From Euclidia mi (Eukaryota; Arthropoda; Insecta; Lepidoptera; Erebidae), in the NCBI GenBank assembly GCA_944739405.2, contig OX123197.2, positions 53,234,047 to 53,298,046 on the forward strand: DNA of 64,000 nt. The letters are read 5' to 3'. Made by a program: the position numbers and the translations under genes. Below are positions 1 through 11,493 of this stretch, piece after piece. The number at the start of each line of letters is the position of its first letter. Within the stretch, counting starts at the first letter, position 1. Below the pieces are notes generated by a model. The model did not search any database and had not been told where the DNA came from. It saw only the letters and a program-made list of their open reading frames with translations.

Positions 1-520
1 GGTGTTTAAGTGCCCCACTTCTTAATTCCCTCTCGCATAGCCTTTCCAAGGCTTTCAGGATGAAGGAGGTCAGGCTTATTGGTCTGAAGGACTTGTTGTC
101 TGTTTTGCCTGGTTTTGGTATGAAAATTAGTTTGACTTCCCTCCAATTCTTCGGTACATATCTAAGGGCCAGGCTAGCCCTCATGATTGCCAGAAGTCTT
201 TTGCGGACAGGTTCACCCCCCCCCCATTGTAATAACCCTGGGAAGATGCCGTCCAGTCCGGCTGCTTTGAAGGGATGGAAGCTATCGATGGCCCATCGGA
301 GTTTTTCTTCTGTGACCACGGTGTTTGCGTGTCTCCACTCGTGTTCGGTTGCCACTGTTGGTGTATCGTGCCACGTTATTACCGGGGTGAGGACGCAGCC
401 TGGGAAGTGTGTTTCTAGTAGGACGCGTCTTGTCTCCTCCTCCGATGTGGTGTATGTGTTATCCGGTTTACGGAGAGTACCTGGTGCAACCATCGGTTGC
501 TGAGCCAGTAGTTTATATTT
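1..520 (-). pseudogene. LINE reverse transcriptase fragment (Jockey/R1-type)
   Basis: Read on the minus strand, one frame stays open from about 535 down to the left edge. It encodes the segment leading into and including the fingers of a non-LTR reverse transcriptase. Visible motifs in order are TSEEETRRVLLETHFPGC, a region around WAIDSFHPFKAAGLDGIFP, ASLALRYVPKNWREVKLIFIPKPGK, and SFRPISLTSFILKALERL. These are typical of Jockey/R1-group LINE ORF2 proteins, which copy element RNA at a nicked target. The frame has no in-frame methionine and runs off the window, so only this part is visible. The upstream endonuclease is missing: the frame abuts dispersed repeat Z near 520. A run of ten C residues (about 217-226) adds a Gly-rich stretch. 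I infer a 5'-truncated copy; the catalytic YxDD lies outside the window, so activity cannot be judged. Confidence 0.85.
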
Positions 521-524
521 AGTA

Positions 525-1115
525 AATTCAGGGTAACACCAATCTACTTTCAGTCTCAAGTTGTGTGAAGACACTCCTGATTATTCTAAAGACTTCAGTC
601 GCTCTATGGGGTACAAATTAGCTCGGCCAGTATTCATGACACTATATACCATTATATCTACCGAAAGGTACACTTTAAGATCGCCTTGCATACAGTCAAA
701 TGCCAAAGCCATTTTCGCATTTATTATATTAGTAGAAAAAATGGTTTCAGCCGTTTAAGCGTAGTATATAATTATTAGTTTATATATGCGAACAATGTAA
801 TCACCGTTCACAATATGACGTTATGTATGATGTGTCAGTATTGACAGATATACGCACATGCGCACTCAATTATTATAGCGCATGCGTTCTTACTTCCAAG
901 AGGTAAATTTGTGCCGAACAAACTTCTAGTCTCCCTACATCCCCACATAGTTTATTTTTTGCATCTTATGGTAGCCTATGTTCGTCTCCATGGTCCAGTA
1001 TATCTCTATATCAAATTTCAACTAAATCGGTTTAGCCGTTTGAGCGTGATAACGGAACATACATACATACACACAATACACTTTCGAATTTATAATATTA
1101 GTAGGGATAGCATAA
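525..1115 (+). repeat. Dispersed repeat Z, copy 1
   Basis: Starts in gggtaacaccaatctac and ends in tttataatattagtaggga after a cataca run. The same blocks recur at 43160-43495, 53192-56400 and elsewhere: caagttgtgtgaagacactcctgatt, cacatgcgca, cttatggtagcctatgt, and a cggttcagccgttt-like block. It has no protein signature. The tail is common at the 3' ends of lepidopteran non-autonomous retroelements, but the class is uncertain. Confidence 0.7.
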
Positions 1116-4100
1116 TAATATAGGCTATGAAACATATTGTTGTAACAATAAGCGACCGCCATGTGGGCGAAATCACTGACAGAAGCTAGTCGTGTAATGG
1201 TCGTATTATATTTATTAATTCCCGAAATATTTAAAAGTTTACCGAATTAGAAAATAAATATTTAATATTTAATGCAATAATTTTTTTTATTTTTTTACCC
1301 CTCATTCCTACTACTCTAAAATATAAAACTGTGCAAATTTTTGTTTTTTTCGATACAAAAGTTTTACGTTTTACACGAACACTGAAGAACTCCCAAGTTT
1401 ACAATTTTCTAAAGAACTTTTTAAACTGAGACTGGATTCTACACAAAGCAACAGGCGTATATCAAACAAAGAAACCGGCCGTTAGCCGCTGGCCTTTTCT
1501 CTGTTTTGGCAATTTAAGCTTTTATTGCTATTATTACATAACTAAATTTATCCCGGAATGGGTTCGAACTGAAACTGTGATAAACGCTGAGCCAACCGTC
1601 CAACCACTCCACCATTCGTGCAAACATTCACTGAGTTTCTTAGAAAATGAAACTAAAGAAAATCATGTATGTGTTGGTACATTATGAGCCCTGAATACCA
1701 AATTACCTTACTCCCACACCGTACAATTATACATTCTCCAAAAAACAACAGAACAATACCATAAAACAATTCAAACGTAAGACAAACCATACAAAGCTCA
1801 GGCATACAAAATTCATTTAAAAACAAAAAAAAATACGTTGTTACTAAACAAACGAGCAAATAGAGGTAACAGAGAACTGGCTCTAAATTATTAAACTGTA
1901 TATTTAGGTTACGTTACATAACGGACGTGACGTCATGAAAAGGTGCGCGCCAGTAATAGCGTCGTAACAGCACGTAAAATATCGGACTGTTGATTAAAAT
2001 GTAATAGAGTGGCGACTGTCGCGTTATACATCTTTTGGCTTTGGTTTTCAGCGTTCTTTTATAGTGTAAAGGTGGGGAAATACATACGAGTTAGCTTACC
2101 GCATTCATTATGTGTGTTTGAAAGCTAGAATTGTAAGCAATAAAATTGAATAATGCATAATAGAATGTCGGCTTAAAACTGCAACAAATGGATGTAAACA
2201 AACATTATGCAAGTTAAATCAACCTGTATTCCAATACCGTATTATTTGAATATGTTTCCTCTGTCAAAATGCGTATTTCTTGTATTAAAAATAATTTTGT
2301 AAATACAGAACAAACGGAGTTACAGAAAATTATTACTAAGCCTAATCCACAAATAAACAAATAAGCAAAGCCTATTAGCTACATTGTCTTTAGACAATAG
2401 TAGACGTAGAAGATTTAAGTCCGAAAATTGGACGGCCAGTCTACAACTTCATAGGTTTCGGGTGGCTTAATTTTCCAATAGCGGTGCTTGCACTGGCCTG
2501 TGTGTTAATCTGTGAGGCTTTGAGTTTCAATAATGTCAACATTATATGAGCAGGGTATGTAAAATAGGAGAATGAAGGTTAAATTTGTCATAGGAAAGTT
2601 GGTTTTAGTGTCTGTAGGCTTAATTTTTATCTAAAGCGAAAAAGCATTTATTATTCTTAGCGAGAGTGTTGATTAAATTGAAAATAAAATAAAGAAATGA
2701 AACAAAGGCTCTTTTTAGACCCAACAACGTTTAACACTTTTGCGCCTTTTATACGTTAAACGATATTTATTGACGAGTCATAGTCGTGCGTTTACGAATA
2801 CAAGCGTACAAATAATATCTACAAATAATCTCATCATGCCCCATGATTATTGGCAGCTCCAACAGACAATTTATGCTTTTGAGCTACCTACGTTATCAGA
2901 TAAGACAGTAAATCATTATCATCATCTATGTATATTATGTATACACCTCACTCAGCATCTTCACGTCGCGTATATTAAGTTTATTTAACGTCCTACGCGA
3001 CGCAAAAACCGAGACCATCATGTGGCGCATTACTATACCATCAGTATGCCACAAATAGAGTACGTATTAATTCACTCAAGTTTTTGCGAGAAGGATTTTC
3101 TAGTACATATTCATTTTAATATGTCTGTTAAGTAATAATATGTGGACGGGCACTGTGATTTACTAAAAAAATAGTAAAATACAGTACATAATATGTATAA
3201 TACATGTGTGTATTTTGAGGGACCAGTTTTATTCTGCACTTAACTGATAGTTATCTACGGTGTAGATTTTTTAATTAGTGGGGCAGTGCTGATAATTATA
3301 TACAACTAAACTGCGCTTGCAAGCTCCAACTGCGTGAATAAGGCCTTTAACCTTTAACTTTTTTTTGTACGGCTTGTACCAAAAGATAGTATGATTCCTG
3401 AGGAAGGTTTAGGTGTATAATTCTCGCGGGTGGAGTAGCGAGCGAAGTCTATCGTCTAAAAATTTAGGACAATCTAATTTTTTTCCTGTAACAGCAAATT
3501 TTTTATGATAATATGAAGTTTATACTATAATAAGGCAACACATATTTTGCTAAATGTAGGTCACCGCCGTCGAAATATTTTTATTTAACATCACAAATTG
3601 CATGAACACAAAAATAAAAATTTACCAGACAAAATATTTTCGTGCAAATATTTTTGCTGATTGAAGCATTTTTACCTCAAAATAGACAAGTTCTCGTTCT
3701 ATTTTTCATCCATATATGCATAAAAGTGTGCCATAAATTGGGGACACAATCATTTTGACCCCATTTTATTGTGGAATAAGCATCATTCAGTGAATAACAA
3801 AAAGCGAGCAAAACTGTTTTAAATGAGTAACCTGCAAAATGCGAGTGATATTCTGCAAGTATCAAACTGACCAAGCGCTGTGAAATCTTTTTAAACAAAA
3901 CCTATCTATATAGTGAAAGGCTTTTTATTAGCAAATACATGCAATTTCCTCTTTATAGTATTTTATCATTTGGTTCGAACATAACATTAAGCTGCAAATA
4001 CGCTAGATGGTGACAAGGCAAGTTATTCCGAGATGTTAACATTATCTTACCTTACATACATTACATTCCTTTACATAATACCTGAACATGTTTATGAAAT

Positions 4101-4621
4101 AGGAACATTATAAAAAATCTGATAATACCTTCACATAATAAACTACAAGAGATAATTAAAATCTATCTTCCTCTTCTTATAATAGCTTATAATGATAAAC
4201 TGTGTGCAATTGGTTCCATTATTGTAATTAACATTACTATAAGGTGAAGCAGATATCACCTAACTAAACATTGTGGCAAGCATTGAGTGCTGAGCTAAGT
4301 CAAAAATAGCGGACAACTTTATATTAAATAATTGTAAAAATCTCATTCCTAGAATCGGACTTAAAATCTCTCGTAACTTATGGCGATTCTCAAAATAAAT
4401 CAAAGGAATCTGATCCTATTACCCATCTCAAAGCTGATGGACATAAATTAATTAAAGATACAGGTACTAAAACAATCAAATAACAACGTCAGCTACAAAC
4501 GATTTTGGTGGTAGTTCATTTCTAAAAATATCCTATTAAACGGTTGTCTTTTGACATCTAACCAACGTTTTCCATTAGTGTAACTAGACACTTTTGATAT
4601 AAACTATTAATAGTTAAACTC
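1116..4621. other. AT-rich non-coding stretch
   Basis: No coding region is supported. Only short, low-quality ORFs occur. A tRNA-like relic is listed separately at 1530-1615, and a short decayed repeat tail (aggtttaggtgtataattct) lies near 3400-3460. I see nothing else. Confidence 0.6.
1530..1615 (-). repeat. Decayed tRNA-like sequence (SINE head or tRNA pseudogene)
   Basis: On the minus strand, ggagtggttggacggttggc resembles a tRNA 5' arm and A-box region, and agttcgaaccca resembles a B box. The acceptor stem is not restored and no CCA-adjacent structure is clear. It is probably a degenerate SINE head. Confidence 0.35.
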
Positions 4622-5483
4622 AAAAATTGGGCAAGTGCGAGTAGGACTCGCTCACGAAGGGTTCCGTACTATCATGTATAAAAGAAAATCACGTTTGTTG
4701 TATGTATACTTAAATATTTTTAAGTCTCTACCTGTTTATTAAGATCGAGTAAGAAATTGCTTAAAAACTACGTTTGTTGTATGGGCGCCCCCCTTTATTA
4801 TTTTCTTTTTTTATTTAATTATTTATTTTGAAAGGTTTATTAGTTACTAGTTAGTAAATTTGAGCAAAAAATACGAAAAAAACCACGTTTATTTTATGGG
4901 ACCCCCTTTAATATTTTAATTTTTTTATTTTTAGTATTTGTTATTATACCTAAAAACTAGCAAAGGGACTTTATTATTTAGGTATTTAAACACAAATTTG
5001 GAGCACATAAGAAATTGCAACTGCAAATTTAATATAACTTTGTAAATAGTAAACATTTATTTAATTTAGATTTAGAAATAAATGAAGCTCTAAGTTGTAA
5101 GCAGTAAGGTAGTAAATCAAGCAGCAAGGTTTTGACCATACAAGACAGTGTCTTATCATTTCTCAAGTGGTAGAATATCTCTGAAGCCATCAAAGAATTT
5201 TTAATTTAATCTGGTATTGTTGTTGAACTAATAATAAGGTTTACAAACCCTTACTAGTAAATGCCATAGATGATAATTTACTATACCCAGACAGCACATG
5301 CCTTCTATACCTTATAAGCGACCTTTTCAGCTGTTTCTTAATATAAAATATTTGAAAAAATCCGAAGTAAGGTCTGACCCTTCGAAGTAAATATTTTCTG
5401 CTTTTATGTCAGGGTCTATCCTTAAAAACCGTTTTTAGGGTTCCGTACCTAAAAGGTAAAAAACGGAACCCTATTACTAAGCC

Positions 5484-5490
<7 letters not shown>

Positions 5491-5540
<50 letters not shown>
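5491..5540 (+). repeat. (TCTG)n microsatellite
   Basis: An uninterrupted tetranucleotide array of about 12.5 units lies inside the right arm of the inverted composite, just after gcctccgtcg. Confidence 0.97.
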
Positions 5541-5882
5541 ACCAGGCTGTATCTCATAAACCATGATAGCTAGATAGCTGAAATTTTCACAAATTATGTA
5601 TTTCGGTTGCCGCTATAACAACAAATACTAAAAATAAAAAAAATAAAAAATTAAGGGGGGGTCCCATACAAAAAACGTGTTTTTTTTCGTATATTTTGCT
5701 CAAAATTACTAACTGTTACAGGTAGACGCTTTAATTTTTTACAGAATATGTAGTTGTATATTACCTTTCAAAATAAATAATTAAATTTAAAAAAAGTGAA
5801 TAATAAAGGGGGGCTCCCATACAACAAACGTAATTTTTAAGCAATTTGTTACTCGATCTTAATAAACAGGTAGAATTTTATA

Positions 5883-6096
5883 AAGTACTAGAGGACGCCA
5901 GCAGCTACGCCTGCATTTTTTTTAAATTTACCCGTTTTGACCGATCCCGTGGGCATTTCGGGAAATCCCTTCTTAGTGCACCCCTACGGTCTCCAAGGAA
6001 CATACATGCCAAATTTCAGCTTCCTGCGCCCAATAGTTTCGGCTGTAGCGTGTCTGTCAGTCAGTCAGTAACGCAAGGATTTTATATAATAAGATT
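5883..6096 (+). repeat. Dispersed repeat X inserted in the inverted composite
   Basis: Begins ctagaggacgccagcagcta and ends ctgtcagtcagtcagtaacg plus a short tail. It is absent from the matching place in the left arm (about 4714-4722). The flanks carry attttata on both sides (about 5874 and 6083), which fits a short target duplication. Related copies are at 9548-10045, 22614-22785, 40145-40365 and 41130-41290. Confidence 0.65.
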
Positions 6097-6187
6097 TAAG
6101 TATACATACAACGAACGTAATTTTCTTTTATAGAGGATGGTACGGAACCCTTTGTGCGCGAGTCCGACTCGCACTTGCCCAATTTTT

Positions 6188-7057
6188 TATAAGTCGGCTG
6201 TGTTATTAATTGTGGATCGAATCACACTTAGTTCCGACTATGGTGACACTGGGATAGTAAGTTTAGTAGGCACGTTCTTATTTTGAATATTTTTCAATGA
6301 AGATTAAAAAAAAAGGATATTTGTAAATAGTGCTTGTAGGCGATCTGTATTGACGACGAAATGTAATCGAATATTGCCATGTAATCCGTATTGTCATTTG
6401 AGCTGACTCATATTTGTTCTATTAGAAAATTAAGAGCATTTTGGGTTTGATTTTTATTTATTTATTTCGACATTTTACTTTCTGTAACCCAAAAATTGTT
6501 GTTAAATTGCGTATACTTTGTAGAAGTTGGTAGAATATTAAATTTGTAAATACTGACGCGGTACAGAACCCAATGTGGTTAAAAGCATCTCTTTATATTA
6601 TTAAAACACTTCATATATGGATAAAAACTTCCATTAATATGCAAACTATTTAAGCTTTACATAAACGTATATCAACATACAACTAAACCTTCAAGGATAA
6701 AACAGGTAAGCTAAACAGTCAAATATCACTATATTAACTTTCACGAATACAGAATAAAAAACAAATTAAATGCCTCTAGAATCTAAAAGTCAATGTGAAG
6801 CCTCACAATCTCAATAACACTAGATCCGTTGGTGTACCACTGAAGACAGTCAAGCTCAGTTCAATGCAATTTATTTCAATAAGGCTGCAGTGCGGCTTGG
6901 CGACAACTTCACCAACAGATTTATTAGTCTTTTGATGAAAACTCAAAGTTTTCTATTATACAGTAAGTTTAATTCTTAGTGTTTCTTCGAGTTCGCGACA
7001 CTGGTGAAGTAGATTATGAATCTATATATATTCACTAAGTACGCCTATGTCGAAACG
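6188..7057. other. Non-coding, no recognised feature
   Basis: AT-rich sequence without a supportable ORF or repeat family. Confidence 0.55.
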
Positions 7058-7071
7058 AGTTTTATTTTATT

Positions 7072-7297
7072 TTATTATTTATTTATATACTCACGTCTGT
7101 ATCCGCGAAGGGGTAGGCAGGAGTGTAATATTACACCCACATTTCACCATGAATTATTTAGGCCCTACGTAATAGGGGGCGAGCCTATTGCCGTTACCGG
7201 GCACAGCACCAGACTTCGTGCTGCTACTGAGAATTTGGAAAAACCCAGTAACACTTTTTGCCCGACCCGGGAATCGAACCCGAGACCTCCGATCACC
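7072..7297 (-). mobile_element. SINE-B, 5'-truncated
   Basis: On the minus strand the copy reads from the B-box region (gggttcgattcccgg) through caccagacttcgtgctg to a tail containing taccccttcgcgg. The head with the A box is missing. Likely target duplications are agttttattttatt (7058-7071) and agttatattttatt (7298-7311), 13 of 14 identical. SINEs of this type are RNA polymerase III transcripts mobilised by LINE machinery. Confidence 0.8.
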
Positions 7298-7311
7298 AGT
7301 TATATTTTATT

Positions 7312-7980
7312 GTATTTTTAAGCTACTTGTTAAAGATGTAGGCCCCAGTTTCAACACCTTTGGATGGATTATCTTGAAGAAAGTGGAACGCAATTTTTGT
7401 ATATGACATATTTTAACAACTTACTAGACAGATTTTAGGGATCATCTCGCTGTTTAAGTCATATTCAAGCCCGTAAGCCCATACAGGATAAAACTATGTG
7501 CGATCCACAAGTAATGTGGAGTATCGGATTCGTAATCTTTTATTTCATCATTTAGTCAAATTGTTTCAATCAATTGAGCTTTTTGTCCTTTGTTTAGACG
7601 ATTTTGCTATGCGACGATGATGCTAGTAAAAAGACTGCCAAATAAATAAAAAATTGCATGACTGCTGCAAGGTTGTTTAAAAACTAGTTCACAATAAACT
7701 TTTTAATTTACCCGTTCTTGGCGATGTTTTTACTTTTGCAGTTGTTTTTTATAAATCGGAAACCAAGTTAAAAGCATTGTGGAGCAACAAAGTGATTGAT
7801 ATTGCTGTGTTCTATACACATTTGTCGTTTAAACGTACAGAGCTTACAAAATGGAAAGTCAATAAATCCTTTCCGTGAGAAAGGTTAGCGGAAACGAGTT
7901 GCATCTATGTACAGTCAGGTACATAAATCTATACACACTTATGTGATTCTGAACGACGACGACGATGTAACCAAACCATA
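7312..7980. other. Non-coding, no recognised feature
   Basis: AT-rich; short ORFs only, none with recognisable similarity. Confidence 0.5.
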
Positions 7981-7985
7981 TTGAC

Positions 7986-8225
7986 GACCGGTTGGCGCGG
8001 CGGGAGTGTAAGCGAATGCTACGCGCGTCGCGGGTTCGATTCCCGCTAAAGTCAAACATTTGTGTGCGTGAACATGGATGTTTGTCTTGGTCTGGGTGTT
8101 TCTATGTATAATATGTATGTGTTGACAAAAAATAAATATATATATGCTTATCCATTGTCTAGTACCCATAATATAAGCTTTGCTTAGTTTGGGACTAGAT
8201 GGTGTTGTGTGAATGTGGTAGAATA
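7986..8225 (+). mobile_element. SINE-D, tRNA-derived
   Basis: The head gaccggttggcgcggcgg is followed by a near-perfect B box (gcgggttcgattcccgc). The body contains gtttgtcttggtctgggtg and the tail ends in tttgggactagatggtg. A minus-strand copy is at 32262-32515 and a tail-only copy at 15915-15985. Confidence 0.8.
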
Positions 8226-8399
8226 TTATATACACGCTGATTTTTTAATTGTTTTGGAGCGAAAGCCCTCTTATTACTTATCATTAATAGAACCTAACCA
8301 GCTAATAATATTTGAAATATAAGCTAAAAAATCTTGACAAATTAATTAATTTAATAGTACGAGAACACGAAGTATCACTTTGCCGCACACTGGCATTAG

Positions 8400-8835
8400 T
8401 CATTGAACTGTGTGTGATTCTCGCCCTCCCCGCTCCCCGCCATGCGCGCGCGCCTCCCCTCCGCTGCAGGGTGCCAGCAGGGGGCGGGGTGCGGGCGCAG
8501 CGGGGTGCGGCGCGGGCGCAAGTTGACCTTCAGTCTTACGAAATTAGGTCAATGGGACAGTCGAATATCACGCTCTCGTCACTCTGTGTTCGTGTTACGT
8601 AATAAAACTACAATCGTGCATCCTTATAATACTGATGTGTTCGCTAGTGGATTGATAGGCCGCAAACTGACCTGAGTCCATAGGGTTTTATTAGTGGATC
8701 GTGGTAATAAGATTTGTGTACAAAGAAGAAACGGAGTCGCGAGAACGCGAGGAAACATGCGCTGTAGGTACCTACTCCGAATGCCAAATGTGTAAATTGG
8801 TTGTGACGTAAGCAGAAGACAGTAAAGGTAAATGA
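8400..8835 (+). promoter_or_regulatory. GC/CpG-rich block, candidate promoter and 5' exon
   Basis: About 8424-8525 is far richer in G+C and CpG than its surroundings, with repeated gcgcgc and ggggcg motifs. An initiator-like ttcagtc follows at about 8530. Further on, gacagtaaag is followed by gtaaatg near 8825, a plausible splice donor. There is no long ORF of convincing composition. I infer a promoter with an untranslated first exon. Alternatives are a GC-rich transposon fragment or chance. Nothing identifies the gene it would serve. Confidence 0.3.
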
Positions 8836-9547
8836 TTTATTGATTGTTGTGAATACTTACGTTGATAATATGTTTTAAACACGCCAGAAATAAGTAAATA
8901 CCTAAATTCGGCTTTTTCTAGTTATTGAAAATGAATATGTAACTACGACTAATACGTTACTAATAATAAGTTCTTCGTTCTTTCTTCTACTACTTTATTA
9001 TGATTGCGTGAACCCACAGCTTATTTCTGTCAACTTACAAAGGAATAGGTACAGCTATTTAGTTAAATGTGTTTATTATTTTAATCATTATTATGTGCTT
9101 AAAATTATTGAAGTTGTCATCGTAATTAATTTGTGTTTAGTAAATACGTAAATTAGGTACCTATCACTATCCATCCGTACTTCTTAGTGTTGTGCAGACT
9201 GATACGTGTTTTATGTGTAGGTATTTACCTACTGTTACGCACGCTGTACCAAAAGCTGTTTTAGGTACCTATAGCGCGCCGACGCGCTCGATCTTACTCG
9301 TTGTGTCGTGCGTTACTACGTATTTTCTAGGGTTATTGATTTTAATAACTTTTTTATTTTACGTGGTAGGTACATTTTGATTTTGAATAATATGACTAGC
9401 AAATATTTTTCCAACGTGAGGTTTTTTTTCCTAAACCAATAAAAAATCAGCGTGATAAATATATATATCGTCCCAACTTATTATCATTCTCGATACCTTG
9501 TGGGATTTTAAAACAAAGAAAACTTATCTAAATGTATAAATTATGAG
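8836..9547. other. Non-coding, no recognised feature
   Basis: AT-rich, with several ggtacct/taggtacc motifs but no supportable gene. Confidence 0.5.
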
Positions 9548-10045
9548 TTACTAGAGGATGTCCCCAGCTACACCCGCACATTTTAATTTAGCCGTGTCTT
9601 CCTGATCCCTTAGGAATTTCAGGAAATCACTTCTCACTCCACCCAAACGGTCCTTAAAGAATATACAGGCCAAATATTAGCTTATAGCTGTTTCCCGCGG
9701 TTTCACCCGAGTTCTGAGGAAACTTCTTCGCGTACCCGGTAAATGTATAGCCTGGTAAGTTACTCCTTGGTACATCAGCTATCCGTTAGTGAAAGTCCCT
9801 TCAAAATCGGTCCAGCCGTTCCAGAGATTTGCGAGAACAAACAGATAGACAAAAATAGTAAAAAATATCATTTCGGTACATGTACCGTGTATACATCCAT
9901 ATGCATTTAGTAAAAAGCGGGTATTTTAATATTACAAACAGACACTCCAATTTTAATTATTTGTATAGTTGTATAGATTGCGCCCAATTACTTTGGCTGT
10001 GCGTGGTCTGTCAGTCAGTTAGTAACGCAAGATTTTTTTAAATGC
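9548..10045 (+). repeat. Repeat X split by repeat Y
   Basis: X-type sequence at 9548-9680 (ctagaggatgtccccagcta onward) resumes at 9973-10045 (ttgcgcccaattactttgg to cagttagtaacgcaag). Between them, 9681-9972 is a different repeat, Y, running from ctgtttcccgcggtttcacc through aaaatcggtccagccgttcc to a ttgtatag tail. A tatag pair at the edges may be the target duplication. Confidence 0.6.
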
Positions 10046-11317
10046 ATATAATGGAGGAGTTGTACACTCAGTAAAGATTTTGAGGTGTATAGCGACCTTT
10101 GTAGTTGACTGTACCTACTTCGGAGAACTAAATGCTTGGTATACATTTAGAACCGAAGTCGGATCAAATAAAGTTTGTAGAAAACAAAACGATTTACGGT
10201 CAAATACCTCTTGGAGATTGATCTCGCAGGAATACTTCACTTCTACAAATATTATGATATTGTCTAACGGCCGGTCACAATATTTGATTTATCTAGTTAC
10301 TAGAGAAACATATTCGACATTTTATTATGCTCCATGCAAAATATTTCAAATATCTCACTCTTGGATCCAAATTCAAGGACAGATAAAATATTGGGCTAGC
10401 TGTACGCAATAATTTTATCAGACACTTTTGAAGCTTTTTGATAGTTCGCAGAAGATTACTAATTTCAGGAATGCTCTCTTGACAGAAAGGTACTTTGTCT
10501 AAAAGTTTAGAAAAATATGATATATGAATGATCTTCAAATATGGTTTGAGTGCTAAGAAAAAACATAACTATATTTATATTTCTTTGTGTATAAGATGTA
10601 TGTATTGACAAATTCGCAATCTACAAATATCTAATCGATTTAAATTATGATAATAATTTAAATAAAACCAAACAGAAATCATAAAATGTTTCGTCAATAA
10701 TCCAATATCGTATCGCAACTTAAGTCTCCAACAAACTAAATTCGAAGCAACTTGCTAGGATGCCTTTCGTCAACTAACATGATTGGTGAATCCAACGGGC
10801 TTGCTCTCGGCATGAAAAATGCATTCGGCAAACCGGTTGCCATTGCTGCCGAGAAGATTCTACAGTGTTCCACATAGAGACAGGTTAGATCCGGTCAATC
10901 AGACAGCTCAAGCTTGATTGACCTGTAGGCTTTGAACCAAAGAACGGACAAATTTGACCTGGTTGTGTTTTTGGTCGTGATGGCGATGTGGTCTTATGAA
11001 TGTAGTTTATTAGGTTTAAACAACATTTATACAACATTTTATGATGTTGCTTCTGATTGAACAGATTGTAGCAAAATCCGTGACTGATAAATGATTAAGA
11101 CATCTTTTGTAATATATTACAAAAGATTAAAGTTTTAATATTGGTGTCAATGATCTATACTGAATTATTTACTTCTTCGTACATTTTGATAAGCGGGAGC
11201 TAACTACGTTAGTATTTTGGGACTTAAAAAACTAGGCAATCGATATTGTTCGATAGAACAGTTAATTTGGGACTTCAGGTTTATTTTATTTATGTGATAG
11301 TAAGTATGATAATAAAC
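10046..11317. other. Non-coding, no recognised feature
   Basis: No supportable gene. One short coding-like stretch near 10750-10880 was considered and rejected. Confidence 0.5.
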
Positions 11318-11481
11318 TGACTTTTCGGAGTTATGTGCGTATTGAATTATTAATTATCGCGTGCCCCGTGCCTCGGAGAGCACGTTAAGCCGTCGGTCCC
11401 GGTTGTCATGAAGATCTTTGACAGTCGTTACAGGGAGTCAGTACCTACCTCTGAATAAACTGACGCTAGTCTTAACCAAGG

Positions 11482-11493
11482 AATATCGCTATC
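11482..11493 (+). repeat. Target-site duplication, left
   Basis: aatatcgctatc lies directly before the Penelope-like insert and matches 12658-12669 exactly. Confidence 0.9.

Larger units (their letters stand above)
4622..6187. repeat. Large inverted-repeat composite
   Basis: The left arm opens with attgggcaagtgcgagtagg. The right arm closes with the complementary ctcgcacttgcccaat. Arms can be followed inward from 4622-4714 against 6097-6187, then 4722-4840 against 5769-5877, and more loosely 4850-4945 against 5620-5700. The right half also holds a second inward ggttccgtac boundary at 5440. I infer two copies of one family inserted head to head, or a fold-back element. The right arm is interrupted by repeat X. 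Confidence 0.75.

Noticed and set aside
7986..8060. tRNA gene call suggested by A and B boxes (also at 30404, 42787, 45965)
   Set aside because: The sequences continue into SINE bodies shared among copies and do not form complete acceptor stems.
10750..10882. Coding-like stretch with LALGMKNAFGKP, reminiscent of a ribosomal protein L10 motif
   Set aside because: The resemblance covers about a dozen residues, neighbouring L10 sequence is absent on both sides, and the frame stops at once.
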